DNA from: Symbiodinium natans
Taxonomy: Eukaryota > Sar > Dinophyceae > Suessiales > Symbiodiniaceae
Direction: 5' to 3'
Length of the DNA stretch: 64,000 nt
Assembly: GCA_905221605.1 (NCBI GenBank)
Contig: CAJNDS010002357.1
Coordinates: forward strand, 1,163,331-1,227,330
A program made the position numbers and the translations under genes. Under the pieces are notes generated by a model. The model searched no databases and was not told where the DNA came from. It worked only from the letters and a program-made list of their open reading frames with translations. The first letter of the stretch is position 1. The number at the start of each line of letters is the position of its first letter. Of this stretch, positions 43,695-52,364 are shown piece after piece.

Positions 43695-45380
43695 TTAATT
43701 AGACTTATTTTTTAATTTCGTTATTTCGCTCTTCAAATGCGTTATCTCTTTTTGCATTTCTTGCACACAACCCCAAAGAACAACAGTCATTTTATTATAT
43801 GCTAATAGTTTTGTTCCATCGTCATTATAATATAATATGTTATCCCATTCCTTCGGCAACTTAGCATCTTTTAAATCATCTGCTATAAAACCGAGATTAC
43901 TCTTTTTGTCTTCGTCCTTAATAAAATTATATGTTTTTGGTTTAATATATTTAACTGCTTTATAGCATTCCTTTGTATTTACCTCCTTAATGTTCTCTTT
44001 CAATAAAGCGTCTGATGTTTCAGTTAAAGCGACACATGTTAAATTTCCTCCAATATCTGCGTTATTCGTTGTAGTAAAGAAACCATAAACATCAACGCCT
44101 GTGTTTGTAGCGCCTAATCTTGATAAATTATTATTACTTAATCTAATAAATCCATCCGTATCGGGATTATTTATTAATACCCGTTGCGAACCTGAAACAT
44201 CAACATGTGTTATTTCCAAATTACCTAATAAAGTAACTTTACCATCGGTTAATTGACATGGATATTCTGGGTAAAGTTTAGAACCCAATTGAATTTGAAA
44301 CTCTAAATGTTTATTTTCGCTATACAAACCATCAACCGCTTCGTCAGAAGTTTGCATTGGATGATAAAATCTACAAAATTCTTTATCGCAATATTCAAAT
44401 CCTGTGCTTGGGTCTCCTGCTTTGTAAAATGTAATAAAAGATGCTACTAATTTAGAAACAGAACGAATACCTGGAATGCTTATATTATCTGTGTTGCTGA
44501 TAGTTTGACTTTGTGTAATATATGTTGTATAAGTAATGGGCAGCCCTTTTCCTTCTAAAAGATGTTTGACATATTCGTTATTTAAATTATTGTCAAGTGT
44601 GCAAACATCACAGACAACTCTGGCGTTATTAATTCCCCACTGAATGCTTGTATTTCTAAGTTGTGCATCTGCTTCAACACCAGTATCTACATTCTGAACA
44701 AACCGATTACTTACATCATCATTAAGTTGATAGTTTCTATAATCAATAATACAATCGGTAGCATTCGTTACCAATTCTAATTCAATTGTCAAATTTCCCA
44801 TATACTTTAGTGGTAAATACTTAAACTGACTGAATAAACCACATAATGGTTTAAATCCAACTGTCATTGTATCTCTGAAACCTTGAAGAGCAAAACCATT
44901 TACTTCATGTGATAGTTCTGTTCCAACTTTATTAACTAATGTTTTCACTTCATCATCATATCGCTGTCCAAAACCTTCATTCGCCTCATCCTTTCGTGCT
45001 CCTTGAGACATCATTTTAGAGAACATATGATGAACACGGTTATAATTATCAAAATCTTCAACAACCTGATTACCAGCAATAATTCGCATTCGTCTGAAGA
45101 AGCAATAAGGAGGAGATAATGGACGGACTTTTTTATCAAATGCTCCGATATCAAGATTTTTTAATGTAAAGAAAATACGAACCGATTGAGGGTCTAACCA
45201 ACTGTTATCTTCTCCATTTAAACTAAATTTTAAAACACGGTTCCCACTATCACTTTTGTAAATATTACTACCCGACGGCCAAAATGAGACGCTTCGGCGG
45301 TCAGTTATGTATGAGCTACCTTTATTCAGTTTGAAACTTAAGTTATCAATGAGAATATCTTCTGGTGCAAACGTTTCCAT
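43695..45380 (-). CDS. Major capsid protein with C-terminal S74 intramolecular chaperone
   Basis: 561 residues. Residues 1-375 resemble the double-jelly-roll MCP of Polinton-like viruses: VSFWPSGSNIY (31-41), WLDPQSVRIFF (61-71), RRMRIIAGNQVVEDF (96-110) and LEFQIQLGSKLYPEYP (359-374). In relatives known to me the second jelly roll continues past this last motif. Here it is replaced at about 376 by a fibre-like stretch and an S74 chaperone domain (about 452-545) with SDALLKENI. Ser456 and Lys461 have the spacing of the self-cleaving Ser-Lys pair known from phage tail-spike chaperones. A coiled coil (540-561) closes the protein. The frame is intact, and a TCTA box sits 18-21 bases upstream. 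Confidence 0.85.
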   Translation of the reverse strand: METFAPEDILIDNLSFKLNKGSSYITDRRSVSFWPSGSNIYKSDSGNRVLKFSLNGEDNSWLDPQSVRIFFTLKNLDIGAFDKKVRPLSPPYCFFRRMRIIAGNQVVEDFDNYNRVHHMFSKMMSQGARKDEANEGFGQRYDDEVKTLVNKVGTELSHEVNGFALQGFRDTMTVGFKPLCGLFSQFKYLPLKYMGNLTIELELVTNATDCIIDYRNYQLNDDVSNRFVQNVDTGVEADAQLRNTSIQWGINNARVVCDVCTLDNNLNNEYVKHLLEGKGLPITYTTYITQSQTISNTDNISIPGIRSVSKLVASFITFYKAGDPSTGFEYCDKEFCRFYHPMQTSDEAVDGLYSENKHLEFQIQLGSKLYPEYPCQLTDGKVTLLGNLEITHVDVSGSQRVLINNPDTDGFIRLSNNNLSRLGATNTGVDVYGFFTTTNNADIGGNLTCVALTETSDALLKENIKEVNTKECYKAVKYIKPKTYNFIKDEDKKSNLGFIADDLKDAKLPKEWDNILYYNDDGTKLLAYNKMTVVLWGCVQEMQKEITHLKSEITKLKNKSN

Positions 45381-45424
45381 ACTTATATATTTATGATTAG
45401 AATATTAATATTTTTAGAATAGAT

Positions 45425-45619
45425 TTAATCGAAGAAATTAAACTTACTTTTATTTTCAGTTTTATTATTGTCTTTCTTTGTTTTAATGGTCTCTTTCAGT
45501 TTCATCTCTCCGCCATCTTCTACTATTTTTCGTATTTCTTCGTAACTGTTTTGTTTAAACTTTTTATCTTCTTTTGGCTTCTCTACCTTCTCATATGATA
45601 TTGTTTGATAAGCAAACAT
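45425..45619 (-). CDS. Small charged viral protein
   Basis: 64 residues, Lys/Glu-rich, probably helical or disordered. TCTA box 14-17 bases upstream. It lies between the capsid gene and the lipase-like gene on the same strand, likely in the same late group. No family recognised. Confidence 0.6.
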   Translation of the reverse strand: MFAYQTISYEKVEKPKEDKKFKQNSYEEIRKIVEDGGEMKLKETIKTKKDNNKTENKSKFNFFD

Positions 45620-45631
45620 TATTAATATTAT

Positions 45632-46197
45632 TTAGAAAAGATTTTGTAAAGGGTCTAACGTTCCTTTGTTTAATGTTAAACTGCCTTTATCAAACATACT
45701 AACAACGTCGCCCGCTTTTCTTATTCTTAGGTTTGTTCCTGTGTCTTCTGGACGTTGTCCTGAAACAAAAGGCGAACCGTAACTTCTACTTCTAAAAATA
45801 TTACCATAATCATTATTAATTTGTTGTCCCACCGCCGAACCTAAGCTATGGCTTACTATATCCGTAATTCCCGTGAGTTTTTTACCGTCAACTTCTATAG
45901 TCCCGTCTTTAATAAATTTATCAACATCTTTATATCTTTTTGTTGTGTTTGATACAACGGTAATTTTAAATCGTCATAAACATCTCTCCCGCTTTTAGTT
46001 CCTGCTATGTATAAAACAGAACCATTTTGATAAATCCCTTCTGGGTTTTCATATGCTAATCTTAAACCTTGCGTATCGGTTAAAAACGTTTCAGAACCGG
46101 GTAATTCTTCCCTGACTTCGTCGTTAATCTTATTTCTTGTATTAGGTGCTTCGTATAATATACCTTCATTTCTTCTTTTAAGTTTATGGATTGAAAT
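45632..46197 (-). pseudogene. Class-3 lipase-like alpha/beta hydrolase, broken
   Basis: Two frames that join near 45,939 resemble a class-3 lipase. The first has AGTKSGRDVYDDLKLP (the region before the active site in that family). The second has TDIVSHSLGSAVGQQ, a variant of the GHSLGG nucleophile elbow with the catalytic Ser, followed by RSRSYGSPFVSG, matching the Y-G-S/T-P motif that follows in lipases. The shift falls at an A5 run. The expected start codon at 46,197 reads ATT, not ATG, although a TCTA box lies 12-15 bases before it. Lipases occur in some Polinton-like viruses (from memory). The role could be membrane penetration. Confidence 0.6.
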
Positions 46198-46316
46198 ATA
46201 AATTATCTTAGATAATTTATATTAAAATCTAAATTTCTTATTTCGTAGAAATAAGAAACTTTTCATTATAAAATAAACTAATAAACTATAAATTAATTTA
46301 TCTAACTAATATTATA
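46198..46316. promoter_or_regulatory. Divergent late promoter region
   Basis: Very AT-rich gap between the lipase-like gene (minus) and the minor capsid gene (plus). TCTA boxes face both ways: 46,209-46,212 (as TAGA, for the minus gene) and 46,301-46,304 (for the plus gene). A palindrome TTTCTTATTTC...GAAATAAGAAA lies at about 46,235-46,260. Confidence 0.65.
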
Positions 46317-47153
46317 ATGCTCAAATTCAAAAAGGTTTATATTGATAGTAGTTATAAAGTCAATGGCACTTCATCCGAATTTACGATAGACTTGCCTGAA
46401 ACTGTCCAACTTGAAGAGAATATGTTATGTCAAATACATGAGGTAAGTATTCCGCATTCTTGGTATTCAATAAACAGCAACAATAATAATATTTATTGGA
46501 GACATCAAGTTATACCCCCTGGTGTTATAGCGGGTGTTACTTATCGTAAAGTAACAATTCCCGAAGGTAACTATACAGCGGTAGATTTAGCACAAACAAT
46601 ACAAATAGCAATTAATTTATTAGTGGATACTAACGACCGCCCGAATACATATTCAATACATTACAACACATCAACTAATAAATTTACAATCAGTTCCAAT
46701 TACGCCACAGTTATTTTTGTTCTTCTCACTGATGGGGAAGTAGCACCATTAGCAAATTTGTTTAGTGACCCTGTTGATGTTAATAACTTATATTCATTAA
46801 ACCGCGTTATTGGTAATACAACCCCAGCAACTGACGCTTATACTAATGTAGCACCTTATACAACTAATTTTATTGATTTAACACCTGTTAAAAATGTTTA
46901 TATGCATTGTAATGCAATTAGCAACTATAACCAATTAACAGTAGCGGGTAACTCAAGCATTATTAAAAAGATTCCCGTTAATGTTCCTTACTTAGGAGTC
47001 ATTAATGATTCCGAGCCCAGCGTTGTTGATTATATTGACGTCTCTAACAAATTATTCAGAAGATTAAATTTTCGTCTTACCGACCATCTTAACCAAAATA
47101 TTAATTTGAATGAGGTAGATGTTTCATTCACGATAAAGTTTTTTAACGGTTAA
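46317..47153 (+). CDS. Minor capsid (penton) protein
   Basis: 278 residues. The N-terminus KKVYIDSSYKVNGTSSEFTI, followed by IHEVSIPHSWYSIN (about 42-55), is the typical opening of the single-jelly-roll minor capsid protein of Polinton-like viruses (family recognition from memory). The remainder is beta-rich with NxxNI motifs near the C-terminus. The frame is intact. A TCTA box lies 13-16 bases upstream. It heads a plus-strand cluster of likely late genes. Confidence 0.82.
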   Translation: MLKFKKVYIDSSYKVNGTSSEFTIDLPETVQLEENMLCQIHEVSIPHSWYSINSNNNNIYWRHQVIPPGVIAGVTYRKVTIPEGNYTAVDLAQTIQIAINLLVDTNDRPNTYSIHYNTSTNKFTISSNYATVIFVLLTDGEVAPLANLFSDPVDVNNLYSLNRVIGNTTPATDAYTNVAPYTTNFIDLTPVKNVYMHCNAISNYNQLTVAGNSSIIKKIPVNVPYLGVINDSEPSVVDYIDVSNKLFRRLNFRLTDHLNQNINLNEVDVSFTIKFFNG

Positions 47154-47183
47154 AATAACATATAAAATTTCTATATAGAGTAT

Positions 47184-47780
47184 ATGGAAACGATTAATAA
47201 CGAAGTTCAAGAAAGTCAAAATGAAGAAGCGAACGAAAAGGTGGTTGAAAATATTATTGAAGAAGCGACTGAACCACAACCGACACAAGAAATTCAACAA
47301 GAGGAAACAAAGCAAGAAGAAGCGGAAGAGAAACCGAAACCAAAAGCAACGGCGAAAAAATTACCGAGAACAGTAAAGGTCGCAGAGATGGTGAATTGTC
47401 CCGACTGTGATAAAAAGATGTTACCCAAGAGCTTAAAACATTCACATCCGAGAAATTGTAAAGGTCAGCCTTCGGAAACATTGCCCGTTAATAAACAGAA
47501 AAACTCGTATGGTTCTAAACTAAAAGAACAAATGAGAAAAGAAATAGAGGATGAAATGAAAGGCAAATATCAAAACAAAGACAACGAAATAATACAACAT
47601 AAGCAAGAAATTGAAGTGAAAACCAAAGCAATGCCAAAACACCCCGTTATAATGAAACCGCCACCGCAACGCCAATTAACAGCAAGTGAATTATTACAAC
47701 AATCCTATAACGAAATGAAGAAACTGAAGCAACAAGAGAAAGCCGAGAAAATAGCAAGGTTTAAAACGAGTATGTTTTAA
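47184..47780 (+). CDS. Acidic zinc-finger coiled-coil protein
   Basis: 198 residues. Residues 1-52 are very acidic (Glu/Gln), 53-68 basic and Pro/Lys-rich. A single zinc finger is formed by C72, C75, H86 or H88 and C92, and residues 105-195 are a long charged coiled coil. Probable nucleic-acid-associated virion or scaffold protein. TCTA box 11-14 bases upstream; gap of only 30 bp from the minor capsid gene. Confidence 0.7.
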   Translation: METINNEVQESQNEEANEKVVENIIEEATEPQPTQEIQQEETKQEEAEEKPKPKATAKKLPRTVKVAEMVNCPDCDKKMLPKSLKHSHPRNCKGQPSETLPVNKQKNSYGSKLKEQMRKEIEDEMKGKYQNKDNEIIQHKQEIEVKTKAMPKHPVIMKPPPQRQLTASELLQQSYNEMKKLKQQEKAEKIARFKTSMF

Positions 47781-47804
47781 AGGGTAAAATATATATTATA
47801 ATAT

Positions 47805-48148
47805 ATGAAAGAATTATCAAAGTTTGAAAAGGTAGTTTAATATTTAATCATGGATATTATTTAACTCGCGAAAAGGGTTTTGATGTTAATGGCGAACTTT
47901 TAAAACAAGTAGTTGTATTAGAGGCATGTGTAAAATCCGAAAAAACAGTTCCAACACAACTACTGCCTTTAAACGAACTAAAGGAACATGTAAGAAACAC
48001 TGAAAACATATTCCCTGTTCGCGACGCAAGGACAGAAACCTCGCTCGGCACCCACGACCTCTCTGAAATGATGCTGAATGAGATTGACAAATATGTTATT
48101 GATTATCCTGAAGAAGAGCTTCAGATATTTAAGTCAAATATGAAATAA
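47805..48148 (+). pseudogene. Small viral gene broken by one-base shift
   Basis: Starts MKELSKFEK and meets a stop after 11 codons. The +1 frame continues uninterrupted (FNHGYYLTREKGFDVNGELL) to the stop at 48,146. The break is at an A4 run near 47,830, where one more A would give about 114 residues. No family recognised. No TCTA box is visible upstream. Confidence 0.55.
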
Positions 48149-48183
48149 TTATTAATAATACTTTTAATCTAATATTATTAATA

Positions 48184-48504
48184 ATGAGTATGTTCAAAAG
48201 CAAACCGGAGTTTAAGAGAGCACCCCAAGTTCAACAATATTATGATTTAGAAGTTCCTATCGGTGTTGCCAGTCGGAAGAAAGAACTCGAAGACATGAAG
48301 TTAAGAATTGAAGAAGCAGAAAACAGAGCTAAGAACGTAGCGTTAAGGAACGATTGGGTAAAACATCAGAAGAAGTCATTATATCAGGGTCAGATAGATG
48401 ATATCAATAGACAATTAGAGAGACCATCAGTGCCAGTAAGAACGAAAGAGGAACTTGAAAAACGACAAGATGAATTAAAAACTATAATGAAAGAAATAAT
48501 TTAA
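48184..48504 (+). CDS. Coiled-coil viral protein
   Basis: 106 residues. After a basic start (KSKPEFKRAPQVQQYYDL), residues 30-105 are an almost continuous coiled coil. Likely structural or scaffolding. TCTA box 12-15 bases upstream, directly followed by an ATTATTAATA tract abutting the ATG. Intact. Confidence 0.68.
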   Translation: MSMFKSKPEFKRAPQVQQYYDLEVPIGVASRKKELEDMKLRIEEAENRAKNVALRNDWVKHQKKSLYQGQIDDINRQLERPSVPVRTKEELEKRQDELKTIMKEII

Positions 48505-48520
48505 ATCTAACTTTAAATGA

Positions 48521-48537
48521 GATTTATTACATAAATC
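48521..48537 (+). terminator. Hairpin after the coiled-coil gene
   Basis: GATTTAT-TAC-ATAAATC forms a perfect 7-bp stem 17 bases beyond the stop at 48,504. A candidate 3'-end signal by analogy with hairpins elsewhere in the element. Confidence 0.45.
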
Positions 48538-48591
48538 TGTTCCTTTAGATCTTAATTTAAAATAGATTAAAATCTAACTTTACGTAATATA

Positions 48592-49578
48592 ATGATTGAA
48601 ACGTTAAAATCCGAGTTAAGATTACGTCCAACATATGATGAATTAGTCGGTATGATTGAAAGCCAAGGCGACCCCAACAGACCACCAATTGAAAAAATAA
48701 TTGATAGAAGAGCTACAATATTTCGTAACAATCAGTTCGGAAGTCAATTTGATAATCTTGATTTTTGGGATTGAAGAAGCAAGAAGAAGACAAACTAAAA
48801 GAAGAACAACGACAAACACAATTGAGACAAACGGCAGTAGGAACGGGAACGTCGTTAGGATTGTTAAACGCGCGACAAGCACATCAAAGCGGAACATCAA
48901 CCCCCTTAACGGCTGACACAGCTTCTTCTACGAGAGATATGACTATTGAAGAATTAGACAAGATGACCGAGGGAATGATAAGGGACGCGTTAGAGATGGA
49001 GCAGAGAAGACATGACGAAAGAATGGAATTAGCGAGAGCGAGAGCTTCAGCCGATTTAGATGATTCACATAGCCAATCTTTACCCGTCGGCGTTATGGTT
49101 GAAGAAGAAGAAGATATGCCACCGTTAGAAGATGTTGAAGAAGGAGAGGAAGAGGAAGAAATGGACGACGACCCAGAATTAATAAAGATGGAAACATAGG
49201 GACGTATCCGCAGACGATATTTTATTTCAACTTTATTTAAGAGGTATTTCGTTAGAAAAGGAACAGGAAGACGACATAAGCAAGTTAAGAAACAAAGGTA
49301 GAGGTAGAACCATGACCAAAAAAGATTATTTGTTAAACTTTATTGAGAAACTTATGATGACAGGTCAATGGGCTAATGAAGTTAATGACCAACTTTTACG
49401 GAGTAGAATGGTTGAGTGGCGAGAAATGAAGAAAGGTAAGGGTAAAGGCGGAGGCATAGGCTCGGCTTTCGCGAGTGGTGCTAAGGCGCTTGGTGGCATT
49501 GTCGCAGAAGGAGTTAAAGAAGGAGGTAAAGCATTAGTGGCAGAAGGAGTAAAGGCGGGAATTATGAGTATAGTATAA
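48592..49578 (+). pseudogene. Conserved viral protein with LRxRPTYDEL start, two frameshifts
   Basis: Three consecutive frames read as one protein of about 330 residues. The first is LRLRPTYDELVGMIE with PPIEKIIDRRATIFRN (48,592-48,768). The second is a Gln/Glu/Arg coiled coil and an acidic tail rich in EEEE (to about 49,195). The third is SADDILFQLYLRGISL, MTKKDYLLNFIEKL, then a Gly/Ala-rich C-terminus ending at 49,578. The shifts fall at a T5 run (about 48,765) and an AAA (about 49,193), each fixed by one base. Proteins with this opening motif are a recurrent gene of Polinton-like viruses (from memory). Function unknown, possibly scaffold. TCTA box 16-19 bases upstream. Confidence 0.65.
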
Positions 49579-49601
49579 TCATATAATCTATTCAATAATA
49601 T

Positions 49602-50359
49602 ATGCTAAGATTACGCCCAACCTTTGAAGAAGTTGAAAGGGAAACGAGAACACAGGTTAAAAATATTGCCAGAACGTCAAAGAAGAACACAACAAGGAAT
49701 ATTATTAGAGGATGTTGATTTTGACGATTTTGATTTAAATAATAATGATGATAACCCAGAGAAAGGAACACAAACGGATGCATTCAACGAAACAGAAAGC
49801 GAAAGCATAAGAACCCCAGAACAAGAAATTAAGGAACGAATAGAAGAAGACGCAGAAAGCGAAAACATAACTGAACCTCAACAAGAAGTCGAAAGAGAAA
49901 GAACACGAGAGAAATCGATAATGCAAAGACTTTATGACGGAGTGTTTGGCGAAAACGATGCTTTAGCAGAAGAAAGAGAAGAAATGCAAAACAGAAGGCA
50001 ACAAATTGAAGATGATGATTTAGAATGTGAAACACCTATCGAACCACAAAAAAGCGGAGAGACCGATGATAGCTTGCCTATGAATGTTAAAAAATCTTGT
50101 GAGCCTTCATCGGAATCATCGAGTTCTCGTAGAAGTTCAGACAGAAGCGTATTATTGCCCGTTGAAGAAGAAGCATTAAGCGAATACATTAATTCATCCG
50201 CGCCCGAAACAGTTGAAAGTTCCAACAGAACTATCGAATATGTTGAAAGCAACTCCGCCCCAAAGCGTGATAAGTTCAAGACGTTCGCAGGAAACCATTG
50301 AGTATATAAGAAGCAGAACCAGTTCAAGGGCATCAGTTCAGTCTGTAAGCTCATAAGCT
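49602..50359 (+). pseudogene. Paralogue with LRLRPTFEEVE start, frameshifted
   Basis: Opens with LRLRPTFEEVERETR, the same N-terminal motif as the preceding gene. The initial frame stops after about 37 codons while another frame covers EDVDFDDFDLNNNDD to about 50,260. The body is acidic and Ser/Glu-rich, probably disordered. The first shift can be explained by a missing A in the A5 run near 49,660. A second possible shift in a CCCC near 50,255 would change the end to a Ser/Arg-rich tail stopping near 50,359, instead of 50,301. TCTA box 12-15 bases upstream. Confidence 0.5.
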
Positions 50360-50387
50360 TAGGAAATAATATATAAGGTATTAATAT

Positions 50388-50654
50388 ATGACAGAAGTTA
50401 TAATCAAAAAGTCAAAGAACCCTAAAAAGAAATACGATGCCGTGATAGATGGCAAAAAGACAGTTTCGTTCGGTGCCGTCGGTTACTCTGATTTCACCAA
50501 ACATAAGGATGAAGAAAGAAAAGCAAGTTATATAGCAAGGCACAAACCTAATCAAGACTGGAAGGATTAGAAGACCGCGGGATTTTGGGCTAAAAATATT
50601 TTATGGAATAAGCCAACGGTCGAGGCGTGTGTGAGAGATACTAACAAAAAGTAA
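50388..50654 (+). pseudogene. DUF5754-like small viral protein with internal TAG
   Basis: Begins TEVIIKKSKNPKKKYDAVID and continues KKTVSFGAVGYSDFT, ERKASYIARHKPNQDW. After a TAG at 50,568-50,570 the same frame continues with KTAGFWAKNILWNKPT to a TAA at 50,652. The pieces on both sides of the TAG match the small protein family of giant viruses and virophages that I know as DUF5754, so the TAG interrupts a conserved block. No TCTA box upstream. Confidence 0.65.
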
Positions 50655-50655
50655 A

Positions 50656-51741
50656 GATTTTGACCATTCCTTTTTTGATGTTATCGTTTTTGATGAAATT
50701 TATTTTAACAGTATTCCGGTTTTAGCAAGAATAAAAACATTTGTAGAAAAGAACCCCGACAAATTTATCGTAGCAACAGGCGACGAGCACCAATTACAAG
50801 GCGTCGTCGATATAACTAACACACAAGGTTATAGGACATACTTAGACAGTTGTGTAAAACAAATATTTAAACATTACATTTATTTAGAAGAATGCAAGAG
50901 ATTAACCAACGAAGAAGACAGAATTAAATTAAAAAGTATTTATCACGATATTTTTAAAACAGACATGACAATTAAACAGATTATCGAGAAGTATTTTAAA
51001 TACACAGAAGAGATAGAACTCATTGATAATAATGTAGCATATACCAACGAAACATGTAGAAAAGTATCGCAACATATTAGAAAAGAAAGGGGTATAAACG
51101 ACGAATATGTCGTAGGCGATGAAGTTATTTGTCGTGTTTATACGAGATATTGGACATCAAAGTTTAATGTTAATCTTAAGTTCAGAATAGCGGAAATAAA
51201 AAAGAATATGGTAACGCTTGAAAATGTGGCTACAGGGTTACAACAAGAAATAAACCTAAACAAGCTGAGACAAAATTTTATTTATGCGTCGTGTTACACA
51301 TGCCATAGTAAGCAAGGTTGTTCAATAGATGGGGATGTTATTATTTACGATTGGATGTATAATTACGTTTCAAAAGAGTGGCTTTATACATCCCTCACAC
51401 GTAGTAAAGATTTAAACAGAGTCAAGTTTTATAAGTATGAAATAGCACGAGATATTAAAGAACATGAAGCCGAAAGGTATTTTAACCAAAAGGTTAAACA
51501 ATACAAATCACAAGATATAGAAGCAGGACGCCCAATAAATGAAGAGGACTATGTAAATGTTGAGTGGCTTATGAGTCAATTAAAAAACAGATGCACCAAC
51601 TGCAACGAACCCTTCATAGTTGAAAGGGATGGTTACACACTCACTACCAATTTATCAGCCAATAGGCTTAACAACGACAAGGCACATTATATAAGCAACT
51701 GCAATAGCATGTGCATTATATGCAACTGTTGCGCAAGGTAA
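50656..51741 (+). pseudogene. SF1 (Pif1/RecD-like) helicase, N-terminally truncated, with HNH-like tail
   Basis: 361 open codons without an initiating Met at the start. The segment begins at Walker B (FDVIVFDEIYF, residues about 7-17), followed by motif III (FIVATGDEHQLQG, about 36-48) and a later YVSKEWLYTSLTRSKDLNRV block (motif VI region). Walker A and everything before it are missing: the sequence joins directly to the stop of the DUF5754-like gene, so a deletion removed the helicase 5' end. The C-terminus carries two CxxC pairs with LSANRLNN and a His, resembling the HNH/endonuclease-VII-like domains fused to viral helicases. It would have unwound DNA in genome replication. Confidence 0.72.
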
Positions 51742-51778
51742 AAGGGTTTAAAGATGTATTGGCTATATTGGTTAGAGG

Positions 51779-52297
51779 ATGAATAGGTATGAAAACGGAA
51801 AGATTTATAAGATTGTTGATGTTGGCTACACAATGACATATATAGGTTCAACATGCGAACCATTATGTAACAGGTTTGCCAAGCATAAGGAAAAATATAA
51901 GCAATACATGAATAACAAAGCAGATTGTGACAGGAGAGTAAATAGAATATTTGATGAGTATGGTATGGAAAACTGTAAAATTGAACTAATTGAGTATTTC
52001 CCATGCCATACACGAGAGGAATTGCTGAGACAAGAAGGTAAGCACATTAGAGAAAATGAGTGTGTGAATAAAATTGTGTCTGGTAGAACACGACAAGAAT
52101 ACAAGGACGAACATAGAGAACATATTCTGGAAAAGCAAAGAGAACATTATTACGAGAATCATGATTATATACGTTATCAAAGGAAGATTTTGGATGACCT
52201 TAACAGGGAAAAGGTGAATGAACGCGCGAAAGGATATTATCAAAAGAGAAAAGACCGTTTATCAGAGAAAATAATGTGTAAAAAGCGAACGACATAA
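51779..52297 (+). CDS. GIY-YIG endonuclease
   Basis: 172 residues. The nuclease domain starts at once: GKIYKIVD...MTYIGST (GIY-YIG replaced by KIY...YIG as in many members), with Arg27 region LCNRFAKHKEKYKQ and the catalytic Glu in LLRQEGKHIRE (about 83-93). The C-terminal half (about 105-170) is a charged helix-rich DNA-binding region. Such nuclease genes behave as homing or recombination enzymes in viruses. The frame is intact, and no TCTA box lies upstream. Confidence 0.85.
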   Translation: MNRYENGKIYKIVDVGYTMTYIGSTCEPLCNRFAKHKEKYKQYMNNKADCDRRVNRIFDEYGMENCKIELIEYFPCHTREELLRQEGKHIRENECVNKIVSGRTRQEYKDEHREHILEKQREHYYENHDYIRYQRKILDDLNREKVNERAKGYYQKRKDRLSEKIMCKKRTT

Positions 52298-52364
52298 ACA
52301 GTATTTGCGAACATTACAACAACAAACAGAACAATAATAATATTTAAATCTCATCTTTATTTTT

